Assembly (NCBI RefSeq): GCF_009389715.1
Contig: NW_024067684.1
Location: 1,039,501 to 1,103,500, forward strand
DNA from: Phoenix dactylifera
Taxonomy: Eukaryota; Streptophyta; Magnoliopsida; Arecales; Arecaceae
DNA: 64,000 nt
Direction: 5' to 3'
Positions 11,517 to 22,900 of the stretch are shown here, one piece after another (position 1 is the first letter of the stretch; each line of letters opens with the position of its first letter). A model generated the notes under the pieces. That model saw only the letters and a list, made by a program, of their open reading frames with translations. It was not told the origin of the DNA and did not search any database. A program made the translations under genes and the position numbers.

Positions 11517-13940
11517 TATCATTATTATTTTATCCTTTATCATGGAAGCAACAGTGTTTTTGCCTGCTAATAGGGTGCAAGGTTACTACTGCTGTGCCAT
11601 CGCGGTGGCTGTTACCGGACCCGATTTGCCGGTGATTTTGTAATTGATATTCTGTATGAGAAAAGAACAAGTTCTATGTTCTATTGTAGGCTAGAATTGT
11701 GTTTTTGTATGTGAAGAATGATCCCGCATATAAGTTGTTTCTTATCATCAGCAAATGCTGGTCATCACAAGCCCACACCATATGAATTGATTTGAGACCT
11801 TGCCTCAATGCTCGTGCTTGTTCCTTTTGGTAGGTGGATGAGGGTGAAGCAGTCTCCTTTCAGAAAAAAAAAAAGCTACTCTGGAGTCTGAACTGAATAA
11901 CTCTGGAAGCTTGAATCAACTTTGGCTCAAGCTTGCATTATAGCCTAATTTAAGCCTGGTTTAAGCCCAAATTAACATTACTTTCATAGTTTTTATATTT
12001 TGCAAACAAAAGAAGGGCCTTTGATGCATTGATGGTGCTCAACAAAAGGCTCAGTTACATCCTCTATTGGTATACCCTCCTAAGAGCTCGGAACAGATTA
12101 CATGCTAAAGCCGAATACAGTTCGAGGTTTGCCGTACGGGTTGGTACTGGTATTGTATTAATCATACCTGCATGAAATACTAATATTCCAAACAAATATT
12201 GTACTAGAATGATATCAATCTGGGGTTGGGTATCGAGATAGCAAATCTCGATAAAATATCTTCCAAACAAAAGTTTGGGCCTAGATCTCCCTACGGCGGT
12301 GGCATAATCCCTCGCGCAGCATTCCGAATGAAGCTTTAAGGAAGCGATATACAGTCTGAATAACTGAAGCAGCATGAGTGGAAGAAGCTTTGACAAAGAC
12401 TTAGCCTGCTTTCATGCTCTCGAGCAACAGATCCAAGTGCCACCAAGTGATCAGTAGACAAAAGAATTGCGTCTAAAGGAGTTCATGGACACCTAAATGG
12501 GTTGATAGCGTCGCAGGTATGCAGGCCCCATCGAACACCTTAGAATTTCTAGCTTTCCAAATGGACAGTAGTGAGTTTGCTAACAACAACATTCCCCGTT
12601 CAGGGTCCAAACACGCAACACAGCATGTGGCTTTAACCACCATCCATTATAGACCTATTGAAGAGATTCAGGTTGCCATTTCAACCTTCATCTAATACTG
12701 TGTAAAAATATTGCCCTGTATCAACCAAATACCGCCCAACCTAAAATCTTGGGGGAATTTTTTATTTTCTTCCCGCAGCTTAAAGGCTAGGTAGGCTAGG
12801 TTGGGACATACTCTCATGAAATGCGAGGTGGATAAACCAACAGGTTCAACTCCTATAGAATTTTTAGCTCAATCCTATAAGAATATCCAATAGACCTTTA
12901 ATAAATGAGCCGAGCTCGGGATTGAAAATTAAAACCGGCTCAGCCTGATATTTTACTTTTATTCTGTTATTTGTTAATATTTGATGTATTTGTATACTTA
13001 ATCGATAATTATTATTGATATATAAACTTGATGGGAAAATTGACATATTCCATCTTATTGGCAATATTTAATTATTCACATTTAGTATTTTTAAAATCTT
13101 TTAAAATATTTTAGTATTTTTTAAAAAATAAAATAAAGGTTATGAAGTTTGAAGCTTGAGCCTTGAGCGTATCTTTAAGCAAAGCGCCGCCTTTGCCTGC
13201 CATGGCCCGACCTATAAACAGGTTATTGGCAAAGTAACTTTCATAAGAAAACTTTAATTTTAGATATAATTCGGAACTTCCACATCTTCTCCCATTATTA
13301 GTAAGGTAAGAATATAAAACCGAGCACACATCAGCTTCACATCGGCCCGATAGAGCCGTACGAATATTAGAGACTCATTGCTTAAGAGACTTCAGAGAAC
13401 TAATCACTCATTAGCAGGCTCATCGGCCCCTCTATAAACATATGAAACTTGAACCATACTGAGTTCCCATAGTAGAGAGAGCAGCTATCATTAAGGATTC
13501 ACCATGAGAATAGGCCGGCCCATTGGTACTGCTGAAGCCAACAAATGACAAAATCTAATCTCTTCAACACAGACAACATCAATTTGGAGAAGTATAACCA
13601 AGATTCGCCGCCTCGTTATTAGACCCCATACTCATAAAAATTACTAAACTCTTATAAAAAATTCTCTCTCTAGAAGGCTATATAAAATAAATATGAGAAA
13701 AGTGATTTAAGTAAAAGAAAAGGATGTTATCTGAAAGCTACAAACATAGGGAGGCGCCACCATCTCACTCCTTAATAACAATTTTTCTCTTGGCAACTAA
13801 AGAAAGAAGATGGTTTCCCACATTAGTGGTCAGAATTAAAAGTATCGGCAAGGTGGATTCCTTGCACGTCACCTTTCTGCGAGTGGAATTTATAGGTGTT
13901 CACAGATTAAATTAGATTTCGCGACCCAATTGTCACATTC
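11517..13940. other. Intergenic region with 3'UTR, MITE and no clear gene
   Basis: About the first 360 bases probably hold the 3'UTR of the preceding gene, ending near an A-run at 11862-11874. Beyond that I see AAGCTTG-rich repeat words (11905-11975), one palindromic MITE (12124-12250) and AT-rich sequence at 12940-13140. Open frames here are short, have no domain and overlap the repeats, so none is called. Confidence 0.5.
12124..12250. mobile_element. Palindromic MITE, copy 1 of 3 (RGRTTTGCYRTACCGG family)
   Basis: The left end is GAGGTTTGCCGTACGGGTTGG. The right end, reverse complemented, is GAGATTTGCTATCTCGATACC. These TIRs match the ends of the elements at 26328-26511 and 50857-51037. 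The interior keeps GGTACTGGTATTGTA-type words. It is the most decayed copy. Confidence 0.6.

Positions 13941-14020
<80 letters not shown>
13941..14020 (+). tRNA. tRNA-Leu(UAG)
   Basis: A full cloverleaf can be drawn. The acceptor stem GACAGTT pairs with AGCTGTC (one G-T pair), with discriminator A at 14020. The A box TGGCCGAGTGGTC, anticodon stem CCAGA/TCTGG with loop TTTAGGC (anticodon TAG), a long variable arm as in class II Leu tRNAs, and B box GGTTCAAATCC are all present. No intron. A T6 run at about 14034-14039 can act as the Pol III terminator. The last 14 bases are also the start of the tandem duplication that follows. Confidence 0.95.
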
Positions 14021-14023
<3 letters not shown>

Positions 14024-15344
14024 TAAACCTTAATTTTTTCAGCTTTATACACCAATTCATATTTTTTTTTAATACTTCTATAATTTCATTGATACTTGGT
14101 CATACTTACAGTCTAAAAATATTAAGTACGTATGTCTTTTGCTATTTAATTTTTTATACCTTAATTCATGATAGTTCATAACTTGATTCATATTTAGTTT
14201 AATTTACATCTTTACATTTTTTTAAATATTTTATAATTTCATTACTTGTTCGTGCTTACAATCTAAAAATATTAAGTATGCATGCCTTTTGCCATTTAAA
14301 TTTTTATAATCTTGATTCATACTAGCATATAACTTGATTCATATTTATTTAATTTACACTAATTCATATCTTTTATATTTTTATAATTTCATTGATACTT
14401 ATTCATACTTGCAATCTAAAAATATTAAATATGTATGTCTTTTGCTATTTAATTTACTATTTTACAACTTGATTTGTTTTGGTCTATACTTACAATCTTC
14501 TTTTGTTGAGCAAAACCCAAGATTTGAACCTTATACGTCCATCTAAACATATTAATTATGTATATCTGCTTGTCAATTTCTTATAAAAATTTTATAATTT
14601 TTAACTTTTATATTTTTATAATTTCATTTATGCTTGTTTATACTCAAAATCTGAAAGTATTAAGAATGCATGTCTCCCACAGCTGTCAAAATAAACCTTA
14701 ATTTTTTCAGCTTTATACACCAATTCATATTTTTTTTAATACTTCTATAATTTCATTGATACTTGGTCATACTTACAGTCTAAAAATATTAAGTACGTAT
14801 GTCTTTTGCTATTTAATTTTTTATACCTTAATTCATGATAGTTCATAACTTGATTCATATTTAGTTTAATTTACATCTTTACATTTTTTTAAATATTTTA
14901 TAATTTCATTACTTGTTCGTGCTTACAATCTAAAAATATTAAGTATGCATGCCTTTTGCCATTTAAATTTTTATAATCTTGATCCATACTAGCATATAAC
15001 TTGATTCATATTTATTTAATTTACACTAATTCATATCTTTTATATTTTTATAATTTCATTGATACTTATTCATACTTGCAATCTAAAAATATTAAATATG
15101 TATGTCTTTTGCTATTTAATTTACTATTTTATAACTTGATTTGTTTTGGTCTATACTTACAATCTTCTTTTGTTGAGCAAAACCCAAGATTTGAACCTTA
15201 TACGTCCATCTAAACATATTAATTATGTATATCTGCTTGTCAATTTCTTATAAAATTTTTATAATTTTTAACTTTTATATTTTTATAATTTCATTTATGC
15301 TTGTTTATACTCAAAATCTGAAAGTATTAAGAATGCATGTCTCC
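14007..15344. repeat. 668-bp tandem duplication starting inside the tRNA-Leu
   Basis: The segment starting TCCCACAGCTGTCAAAATAA at 14007 starts again at 14675 and runs to about 15344. The two copies are almost identical: a T-run length change, a small change in an A/T run, and a few substitutions. The breakpoints share TCC microhomology (ATCCCACAG, GTCTCCCAC, GTCTCCTTC). Copy 2 therefore carries the last 14 bases of the tRNA (T-arm end and acceptor strand) without the rest of the gene. Confidence 0.93.
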
Positions 15345-15650
15345 TTCTATTTAGTCCTTAAATACCTTGATTCATGTTAGTCTGTAACTTGATTGACACT
15401 CATTTATACTTACAATCTAAAACTGTGAAGTATGCCTGCTTGCTTTTTGTTCAATTCTATTGCCTTGACTCATATTGGTTTATATTTACAATCCTTTTTT
15501 TTTTTGAGCAATACCCACGATTTGGATCTTATAAAATCTATCTAAAAGTATTAATTGTATATGCCTGTTTCTCATTTTCTTTTACACCACAATTCATGTT
15601 TACAAACTACGTTATTGTTTGCGTTTGAGATAGACTAATTACTAATTGTA

Positions 15651-15710
15651 ATATACACACACACACACACATACATACATACATACATACATACACACAT
15701 ACATGTATAC
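15651..15710. repeat. CA / TACA microsatellite
   Basis: A (AC)n run passes into (ATAC)n and then ACATGTATACATGT. It marks the border between the AT-rich array and a non-repetitive tail, an arrangement repeated at 17030-18150. Confidence 0.9.
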
Positions 15711-15717
15711 ATGTATA

Positions 15718-15935
15718 GAGAGGGAGTAGTTGAAGAGCTTCCATTCTGAAAAGATCTGCTATCTTTATACAATAGCAAAATCAGAATTTCACCATAAAAA
15801 AACCTAAGTCATAACAAAATTCTTATGATGATGGTCTACCTAGCTATAGATATAACTTGCCTTTCTTTCTCATTCCAAGTATCTGGCCCAAAAAGGTTGG
15901 AAGGGCCAATTTCCTTACCAAGATCTGGCTATATA
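15718..15935. repeat. Tail segment, paralogous to 18155-18372
   Basis: Both tails start after a microsatellite with GAGAG and then read, with divergence, AGTTG..GAGCTTC, AATCAGAATTTCACCATAAA / AATCTGAATTTCACTAAAAA, GATGGTCTACCTAGC / GATGGTCTACTTAGC and TTTCCTTACCAAGATCTG. The whole block (array, microsatellite, tail) therefore occurs twice. Confidence 0.8.
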
Positions 15936-17060
15936 ATAAAATTTTCATGCTTTTTGAAAAGAGGAGATTTTGGTCAATAACAAGCAAATCTAGGATACAT
16001 AGAAAAAAAAAATATTTCTAACACCAGGACCCTATTGGCTCTTAATAAGAGAATTGAAATATTCTTACTAACCTTTAATGTGACATGTATCCTTCCAGTT
16101 CTATGCTTAACAAGACCAGCCAGCTAAAGAATAAGACTATTTTTATTCCGTGAAAGCAAAGTCATCCTATATGTAGAGCTAGGAGTTCTAGTCCTAGTTC
16201 ATATTTTTAGCCAATTCTAGTCCTGTTCATATTTACAATCTAAAAATATTAAGTATGCATGTTTTTCGCTATTTATTTTTTTTAGCTTGACTAGTACTAG
16301 TTCATAAGTTGATTCATATTTACTTAAGATACACCAATTTATATTTTTTTATATTTTATAATTTCATTGATACTTGTTCGTATTTACAATCTAAAAATAT
16401 TAAGTATGTATGTCTTTCGCTATTTAATTTTTTTATAGCTTGATTCATACTAGTTCATAAATTAAAATCATATTTTTTTATTTTATAATTTCATTGATGC
16501 TTGTTCACACTTACACTTATAAATATGTATGTCTCTTGCTATTTAATTTACTAGTTTACAACGATTCATATTAGTTTGTGCTTACAATCTTTTGTTGAGA
16601 AAACCCAAAGATATGAACCTCATACATGCCATCTAAAAATATTAATTAAGCAACTAATTCTTTATAAAAAAATAAGGTTTTAAATTTTTATTTTTTATAA
16701 TTTCATTCATACTTGTTTATACTTACAATCAAAATGTATTAAGCATGTACGATTTCTTCCTATTTAATTTTTAAATACCCTAGTTTCATATTAGTCCATA
16801 ACTTGATTCATACTAGTTTATACTTGCAATCAAAAATTATTATGCTTGCCCGCCTTTTGTACCGTTTTTGTTGCCTTGACCCACCTTGGTTTAGATTGAC
16901 AATCTTTTTACAAGCAATACCCACAATTTGAATCTTATACAATCTAGCTAAAAGCATTAGTTATATATGTCTATTTTTATCTTCTTTTATGGCTCAATTC
17001 ATTTTTACAAACTATATATATACACACAATACATGAATACATATATACATACATACATAC

Positions 17061-17790
17061 TATTGTCGCTGGGAATCAACCTGACCAAGACGCCAAGATG
17101 ATGGGGTAGTTAGAGAGCTTAGCTCGTTCGCCATTCAGATTGTAAAGGTTGGCTAAGGGTCACTGCATGCTTCCGCAATGATGGTCCGGTAGCCGCCACG
17201 CTTGAATGGCGATGGCTTCAACACAGCACATCTCCAAGTTGACGTTGGATGGTAGAGATCTCACTCTGACCATTGTTTTGATGCTGGATCCGACCTGAAA
17301 TAATGATAATAAAGACGTTCACCCACCGAAGTGTGTCTAATGAGGGACACTCTGATGCCTAAGTCAAACACGACTCTCAAAATAAGAGGAGGCTCAAGAA
17401 TAATAGAGAGGCAATGTAAGAGAGTCAAAAGAGAATTTATTTGAAGGGCCTTCGAAAATGCGATATATAGGTGAGGACCGAAGCTTGTCACCAAGTAGTT
17501 TGGGCACATACATTAGCTATTATGGTAATAGCCCGCTTATTATGCCTATAAATCATGCCTATGCTTCTCGATTGTGTGGATTGCTCATATATCGTATTTG
17601 TTTGGAAATAGTTGGCAAACATGGCCGAGCTGTTGCCATCTAGGAGGAGAGTTTGAAGTGTGAAGGATTCAGTGTGTTTTCTAGTTCAGCCACGTGGTAA
17701 GCTTTGAGTGGTTATCCTACAACCATGCGGTGAGCCCTCATTTGTCGGTCTGCCACATTGGCTAATGTCAATTTCAACGTGTGTCGCATG
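17061..17790 (-). mobile_element. LTR-like insertion splitting a microsatellite
   Basis: About 730 bases of ordinary base composition interrupt a TACA/TA microsatellite. The segment begins near TGTCGCTGGGAATCAACC, much like the start of the Tat LTR at 33974 (TGTTGCTGGAAATTGG). It contains CTCTGATGCCTAAGTCA, a phrase also present in that LTR as GATGCCTAAGTCAGAGG, and on the minus strand a TATATATCGC TATA-like box. It has no ORF worth calling. I read it as a solo LTR or truncated element; its right end and target duplication are unclear. Confidence 0.5.
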
Positions 17791-17794
17791 CATA

Positions 17795-17917
17795 TGTATG
17801 TACATACACATACACACACATATATATACATATACACACACATATATATATACATACACATATATACATATATATACATACATATATATATATATATATA
17901 CATACATATATATATAT

Positions 17918-17948
<31 letters not shown>

Positions 17949-17969
17949 CATACATATATATATATATAC

Positions 17970-18046
<77 letters not shown>

Positions 18047-18078
18047 CATACATATATACACACACACACATACATACA

Positions 18079-18112
<34 letters not shown>

Positions 18113-18170
18113 CATACATACATACATATATATATATATATATTTATATTTAGAGAGAGAGAGAGAGAGT
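17795..18170. repeat. Long TA / CATA / TACA microsatellite ending in (GA)n
   Basis: About 375 bases consist almost only of TA, CATA, TACA and CA repeats, ending in a GAGAGA run. All long open frames across it (Tyr/Ile/His or Val/Cys/Met repeats) are by-products of the repeat. Length is likely to vary between individuals. Confidence 0.95.
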
Positions 18171-18372
18171 TTTTAGTTGTGGAGCTTCTATTTGGAAAAA
18201 AAATCTGCAAAATACTAAATCTGAATTTCACTAAAAAAAGCTAAATCATAATGAAATTTTTGTGATGGTCTACTTAGCCATAGATATAATTTGTGTTTCT
18301 TTCTCATCCCAAGTATCCAGCCAAAAGGGTCAAAAGGTCCTATTTCCTTACCAAGATCTGACTACATTGTAG
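18155..18372. repeat. Tail segment, paralogous to 15718-15935
   Basis: Second copy of the post-microsatellite tail. The similarity ends after CCAAGATCTGACTAC, where the first copy has CCAAGATCTGGCTAT. Confidence 0.8.
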
Positions 18373-19600
18373 GGGGCTCGAGATCAATGTTTCAAAGTTG
18401 GTTAATTATATAGAGCTCATTCCACAATGCATAAGATTATTTTGCTAGCCAAAAAATAGTTTTTGAAACGTGACCACATAATAAAGGCATTATCATGCTT
18501 ATACCATCTACCAAACATACTTTACAAATTAGAATAAACAGTATGTCTTGGAATCTATTGTAAACAATTATTATCAATGGGATCGTAGGATTAAGAACAT
18601 ATGATTATAATCCTTGAATAAATATTTTTAAAATCTACTACAATAAACCATTAGCACAGGCAGGATCTAGCTGGTGCCACAAGCATGCATATCTTGCAAA
18701 TGAACAACAAATGAATATAATCCTCGAATAAATAGTGCTAACATATACGGTAATAAACCATTATCAGAGGCAAAATCTAGCGCCATAAACACTCATATCA
18801 AGCATATGACCATCATATTTGAATTCATGTAATTGTAGAAATATAATATATATTTAGAATTCTATTGGTTCGAAAAAGCACTTTGCCTTTCTGAAAATAT
18901 GATGCCTAGAAATTTTTTTTTTTGCATATTTGGTTGGTTATGGAAAAGTGGTATATTTCAGAGTGGTTAATATTTAGTTGAGTATTTATTTTTTTAGAAA
19001 AATTGTGTAAAATACCTATTATATCTTATTCTTGTAAAATATAAAAATTTTATTTTTATATAAAATAAAAATAATTATTATTTATTATTATAATAATATA
19101 TATGTATCTATAATATTATTGAATCGTTTTATTTGCGAGAAGCTAGATGAGAAGAAACTCTCATGTTAGATTCTGCAACAAAGATGGAAATTATCTGGAA
19201 ACAGAAATTCCGTATCAAATGGCTAAAAGAAAGAAGCGGGATAAAAAAAAGATCAGTTTTATTTTATCTCACCACTTTAGTTAGAAGATCCAAAAAAAAA
19301 AAAAACTCAAAAGAAGTTGTTAAAGTTATTTTTTTATTTTTTTTGAAAATTTCAACTAAGAAGTATATTTTTATAACCATCAAAACTAGATGGCTTTCGC
19401 TACTGGGCTGTTATGCCCAAATTGGGTTTCCAACGTGCAATCATAGGTCAAACGAAGGGGACCGGAGCCGAAATCAAATCCAATCAGCGGTGGTTCGGAG
19501 TGACCATTTCGTGATGTCATGAAGAGTAAATGAACCTTCCCGTCGGATCAAAAACGGACGGTTGTGGTCTCTCGACAGCAAGTTTCACGGTGGTCCTACA
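18373..19600. other. AT-rich intergenic DNA upstream of the syntaxin-like gene
   Basis: AT-rich sequence with a weak internal repetition: AATAAACCATTA followed by CAGGATCTAGC or GCAAAATCTAGC, at about 18645 and 18748. A strongly AT-rich core lies at 19030-19130. An open frame at 19163-19522 is Lys/Arg-rich from A-runs and has no domain. The region nearest 19900 should hold the promoter of the next gene. Confidence 0.45.
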
Positions 19601-19745
19601 TCAACTAACAGACTTAAAATTTTGTAAAAAAACAAAAAATATCCCTCTCTTTTCCTTCCCATTGTTCACCATCCCTCCTCCCTCTTCGTCTCTTTCGTCC
19701 TTCGCAATTTTAATATATATTTTTGCCATATAATTTTGAAATTTA

Positions 19746-19793
19746 ATCCCTCCTCCTCCTCCTCCTCCTCCTTCTTATTAATCGAAACCCTAA
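19746..19793 (+). promoter_or_regulatory. CTC microsatellite and telo-box in the 5' leader
   Basis: A (CTC)n run at about 19747-19772 is followed by AAACCCTAA at 19785-19793, 121 bases before the start codon. CT-rich leaders and telo-boxes are common at plant transcription starts. I see no convincing TATA box close by; ATATATTTTTGCCATATAA at about 19714-19732 is possible. Confidence 0.45.
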
Positions 19794-19913
19794 AAATTCC
19801 TCCTTTGCAGCAAGTTTTACTTAGGTTTTGCTCCGTTCCAATCTGGAGGATTTCGATCCTTGGGCAATTTAATGGGCTCTATTTGATCGATAATTTATTG
19901 ATCGAATTGTTTA

Positions 19914-19990
19914 ATGGCGGAGAGTTTCAGCAGATGGGAGTCGGATCCCTTATTCTCGGCGGCCGAAGTGGTGCAAGATTCTGCAGATAG
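19914..19990 (+). CDS. Syntaxin-like gene, exon 1
   Basis: Contains the ATG and 25 codons plus two bases (AG), ending at the donor AG|GTCAGC. The next exon starts with G, completing Arg before MESVF. It is about 12 kb away from exon 2 and was located by the family N-terminus W-x-x-D-P-[LF]-F-x-A-A-E-x-V. The ATG follows an in-frame TAA-rich leader. Confidence 0.88.
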
Positions 19991-22900
19991 GTCAGCTCTT
20001 CCTGTGATTTAAATTTCGAATTGCTTTTGATGGTTGTGGTTTTCTCTGTTGTAAATCTTGGAGAATTAGGTCCATGACTCGCGGGATTGGTTTTCGTTTT
20101 AGTTTTAATGATTTTTAAGCCTGGTTGTTCCTTTTGAATTGGGCAAAATTTGGTATAAAATTAAAACGCATCGAGGACTGAATAATTAGTGGAATGTTCA
20201 GGGACGTTAGATAATGATCGAGAGGTTTCTATCAGTAGTACTACAAAAATATATGCAGTTTTTGTTTAATACCCAGCGTTGTGAGGGAGATAAAAATTAA
20301 ATAAATATAAAAATATTAAGCACTAACGACATACCCACTAGTATAGAAATTTAATACACTTTGGAACTGATCAGTGCTGACAATGAAAGCTCGCCACCTA
20401 GCTGTGGGGCTAAACATTCAATCCATTCCACATAGCTCACCCAAAAGGCATGCGGAGAGTTCTCTGCATCTCCAACTCTTTTCACAGAAGGCTACAACTC
20501 GGTTGTATTGCTAGCTGTTTTCTAACAAATACGATAGCCAAACAAATTCTGCTACCCAAAATTGCAGAAGAGATTTACGGACAAGATACACAGTTTGTTG
20601 CTTTATCAACCAGCGTATAACCCCCAAACTACTCGGCGAGGAGTTCTGGCCTTCGCCTATATATTGCATTTTTGGAGGCCCTCCAGATAAGTTCTCTTTT
20701 GACTCTTTTGCGCTGCCTCTCTATACTTTTCAAGCCTTCTCCTGTTCCTTGAGAGTTATGTTTGATTTAGGCATTGGAGAGTCCTCCGCCAGACACGCTC
20801 CAAAGGGTAAACTTTTTTGTTTTTGCTGTTTTAGGTCGGATCTAGCATTGGAGCGCCGCCCGAAATCGTTTCTCCGCCATCTAACTCCATTAGAGCATTG
20901 CCGCGGAGGCGTGTAGTGATCCCATCCGATCCCTCCAATTCGGACGCTAAACTAGCCGGAAACTCTAGTGACCACCACCAACTCGGCGCCTGGGTCGGAT
21001 CGATTCCCAACGACAGCAAAATTCATGAAGTATATACGATAAATAAATAAATTTAGATATTAATTAAACAAAATATTATTCGATGAGGCTAGGACCATCT
21101 GCAGATGCACCTTCTTTGCCTTGATGGTCTTGTCCAATGCATTTGGCCTCCCCAATGCCTTCAACTCTAGGTGCTCAACCTTCTGCCCTGATATTATCAT
21201 TTCCCTAAACATCGGCCTTGTAATGCCAAAACACATCAACAATGCTCAGATCCACTCACCCCTCGGTAATCTTGCCTCCATGAACAAAATCTCTAAGAAG
21301 TAAAGAACAAAAAGAAAAGATTGAATTTTTACCATTCCGAGGGTGTTGTCGATCTTGATGACCTCCATGCTGGTGACGATCATCCAAGGGATGATCTACC
21401 TGGCGAGGCATACGATGTTTCCTTCGCTGAGTTGAGTTCATGTCGAGCTCCTTCATCCTGGAATTTGAGTTGATCTTCTTGATGCCCTTTGATCGGCTTC
21501 ACTCCGGTGGCTCCAAACTGGTCGTCATGCTTGCACGAGCTCACCACCACTTTGGTCTCCATCACATTCGGAACCATGCATGACTAGGTGTCATGGTTCA
21601 TCGGCACAAAGGGCAAGTTGGTCACCATGCCAGTGACCCTCATATCTTTCATGATGAGGTCTCCGTAAGGATGGAGTTAGATGTTGCATGGAGATTATTT
21701 GATGAGACTTCGATTTATTTTAAAAAAGCGTATTTAGATAGGATTGAGGAAAGGAAGATCATCTGAATAGGGAATCTACTAAGAAGAGTCCATTCAGTTT
21801 GAAATTCATGACATTGCATTCTTAATTTTTTTAGGATTTTTTCCGAATTTTGAAGGGGGTAGAGCTTTCTTTCTCCTATTTGATCAATCTGTATAGAGAT
21901 TTGGTATATCTTATTTTAGATTTTATTTATCCTATCGATGCTTGAATCAGTTTTGAAGAATTATAGTTTTTAATGGGCGAATATACATATAAAGACATGC
22001 AATATAGATGCAACAAGGGCTAGAACTTAAAAGTTCTAATGCATAGTTTACTTCTAACAGCTTGGTTTGAATTAATTTCTTTACTCCTACTTATAGGAAG
22101 ATGAGCTTTTCTTTTAGCTTATTTGTACCCCTTTTTTGTTTGTTACATATGTGGATGAGTTTGATTGCATTTTAGCCATCAATTTTCAAAGTTAGGTTGA
22201 TTTATGTTAATGGGGTTTGGATTTGTTTCTACATGAATTTGCTTTCTTACTGTTTAGTATGATGATTAATATTTTATCTGCTTTTGACAAGGAGAACTTT
22301 TATTAACATATATAATGTTAAAAAGCAATGACAGGATTAGTTTTTTGTTCTTAAGGATAATTAAGCACTTATTGTAAACCAAAAGGAAAGAGATGATTTG
22401 CCAATTGATGAAGGAGAAATAAAAGAGGAAACAAAGGATTTCACCTTTTTGGCTTAGTCGTAGCAATGGAGAAAAATAAAGCCCTTGTCTGTAGCAATAA
22501 CTACTACCTAATGCCTTCAGTCTTGAATAAGAGATTGAAGGCAAATCAGGCCCAAACTCTACTCTAGTCAAGCCTATGACTTTCAAATACTTCCACTCGA
22601 CTCCTCTATATTCACACCTTTCATGATACAATATGTGAAAACAATTCACAAGCTAGTAAATCCTTCATAATGACCAAGATGGAATTCCATGGTCTAAGCC
22701 AGTATTCCATATCCTTCACCAGAAGGAAGTAGATATCTGCCTTTAGAAACACCCCTACAAAATGAGCTCGTTATATTTTAAGTCTCAATCTGAAATGATG
22801 AACCAGAAAAAGGCATGAAGTTTGGAAGGATGTCATGATAAGCCAATTATATACCACCAAAATGAAGTGTTTATCAAAATTTTGCTAAAATGGACAACTG

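Larger units (their letters stand above)
14090..17010. repeat. AT-rich diverged tandem repeat (satellite-like) array
   Basis: The phrase TACAATCTAAAAATATTAAG followed by TATGTATGTCTTTTGCTATT recurs with divergence near 14104, 14255, 14409, 14640, the matching places +668, 15408, 16227, 16385, 16727 and 16825. Spacing is about 150-230 bases. Companion phrases (TTGATTCATA, TATAATTTCATTGATACTTG, AACCCAAGATTTGAACCTTATA) keep the same order. No coding potential. The array lies directly downstream of the tRNA-Leu. Confidence 0.8.

Noticed and set aside
14675-14688. Second tRNA-Leu gene
   Set aside because: Only the last 14 bases of the tRNA are present; no A or B box.
14334-15213. Two identical 70-codon ORFs
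   Set aside because: They are the same AT-rich segment in the two copies of the 668-bp duplication.
17686-18244. Several overlapping long ORFs of Tyr/Ile/His or Cys/Val/Met repeats
   Set aside because: They are direct translations of a TA/CATA microsatellite in all frames.
14007-18372. CRISPR-like regularly spaced repeats
   Set aside because: The repeats are diverged satellite units in a plant nuclear genome with no spacer structure.
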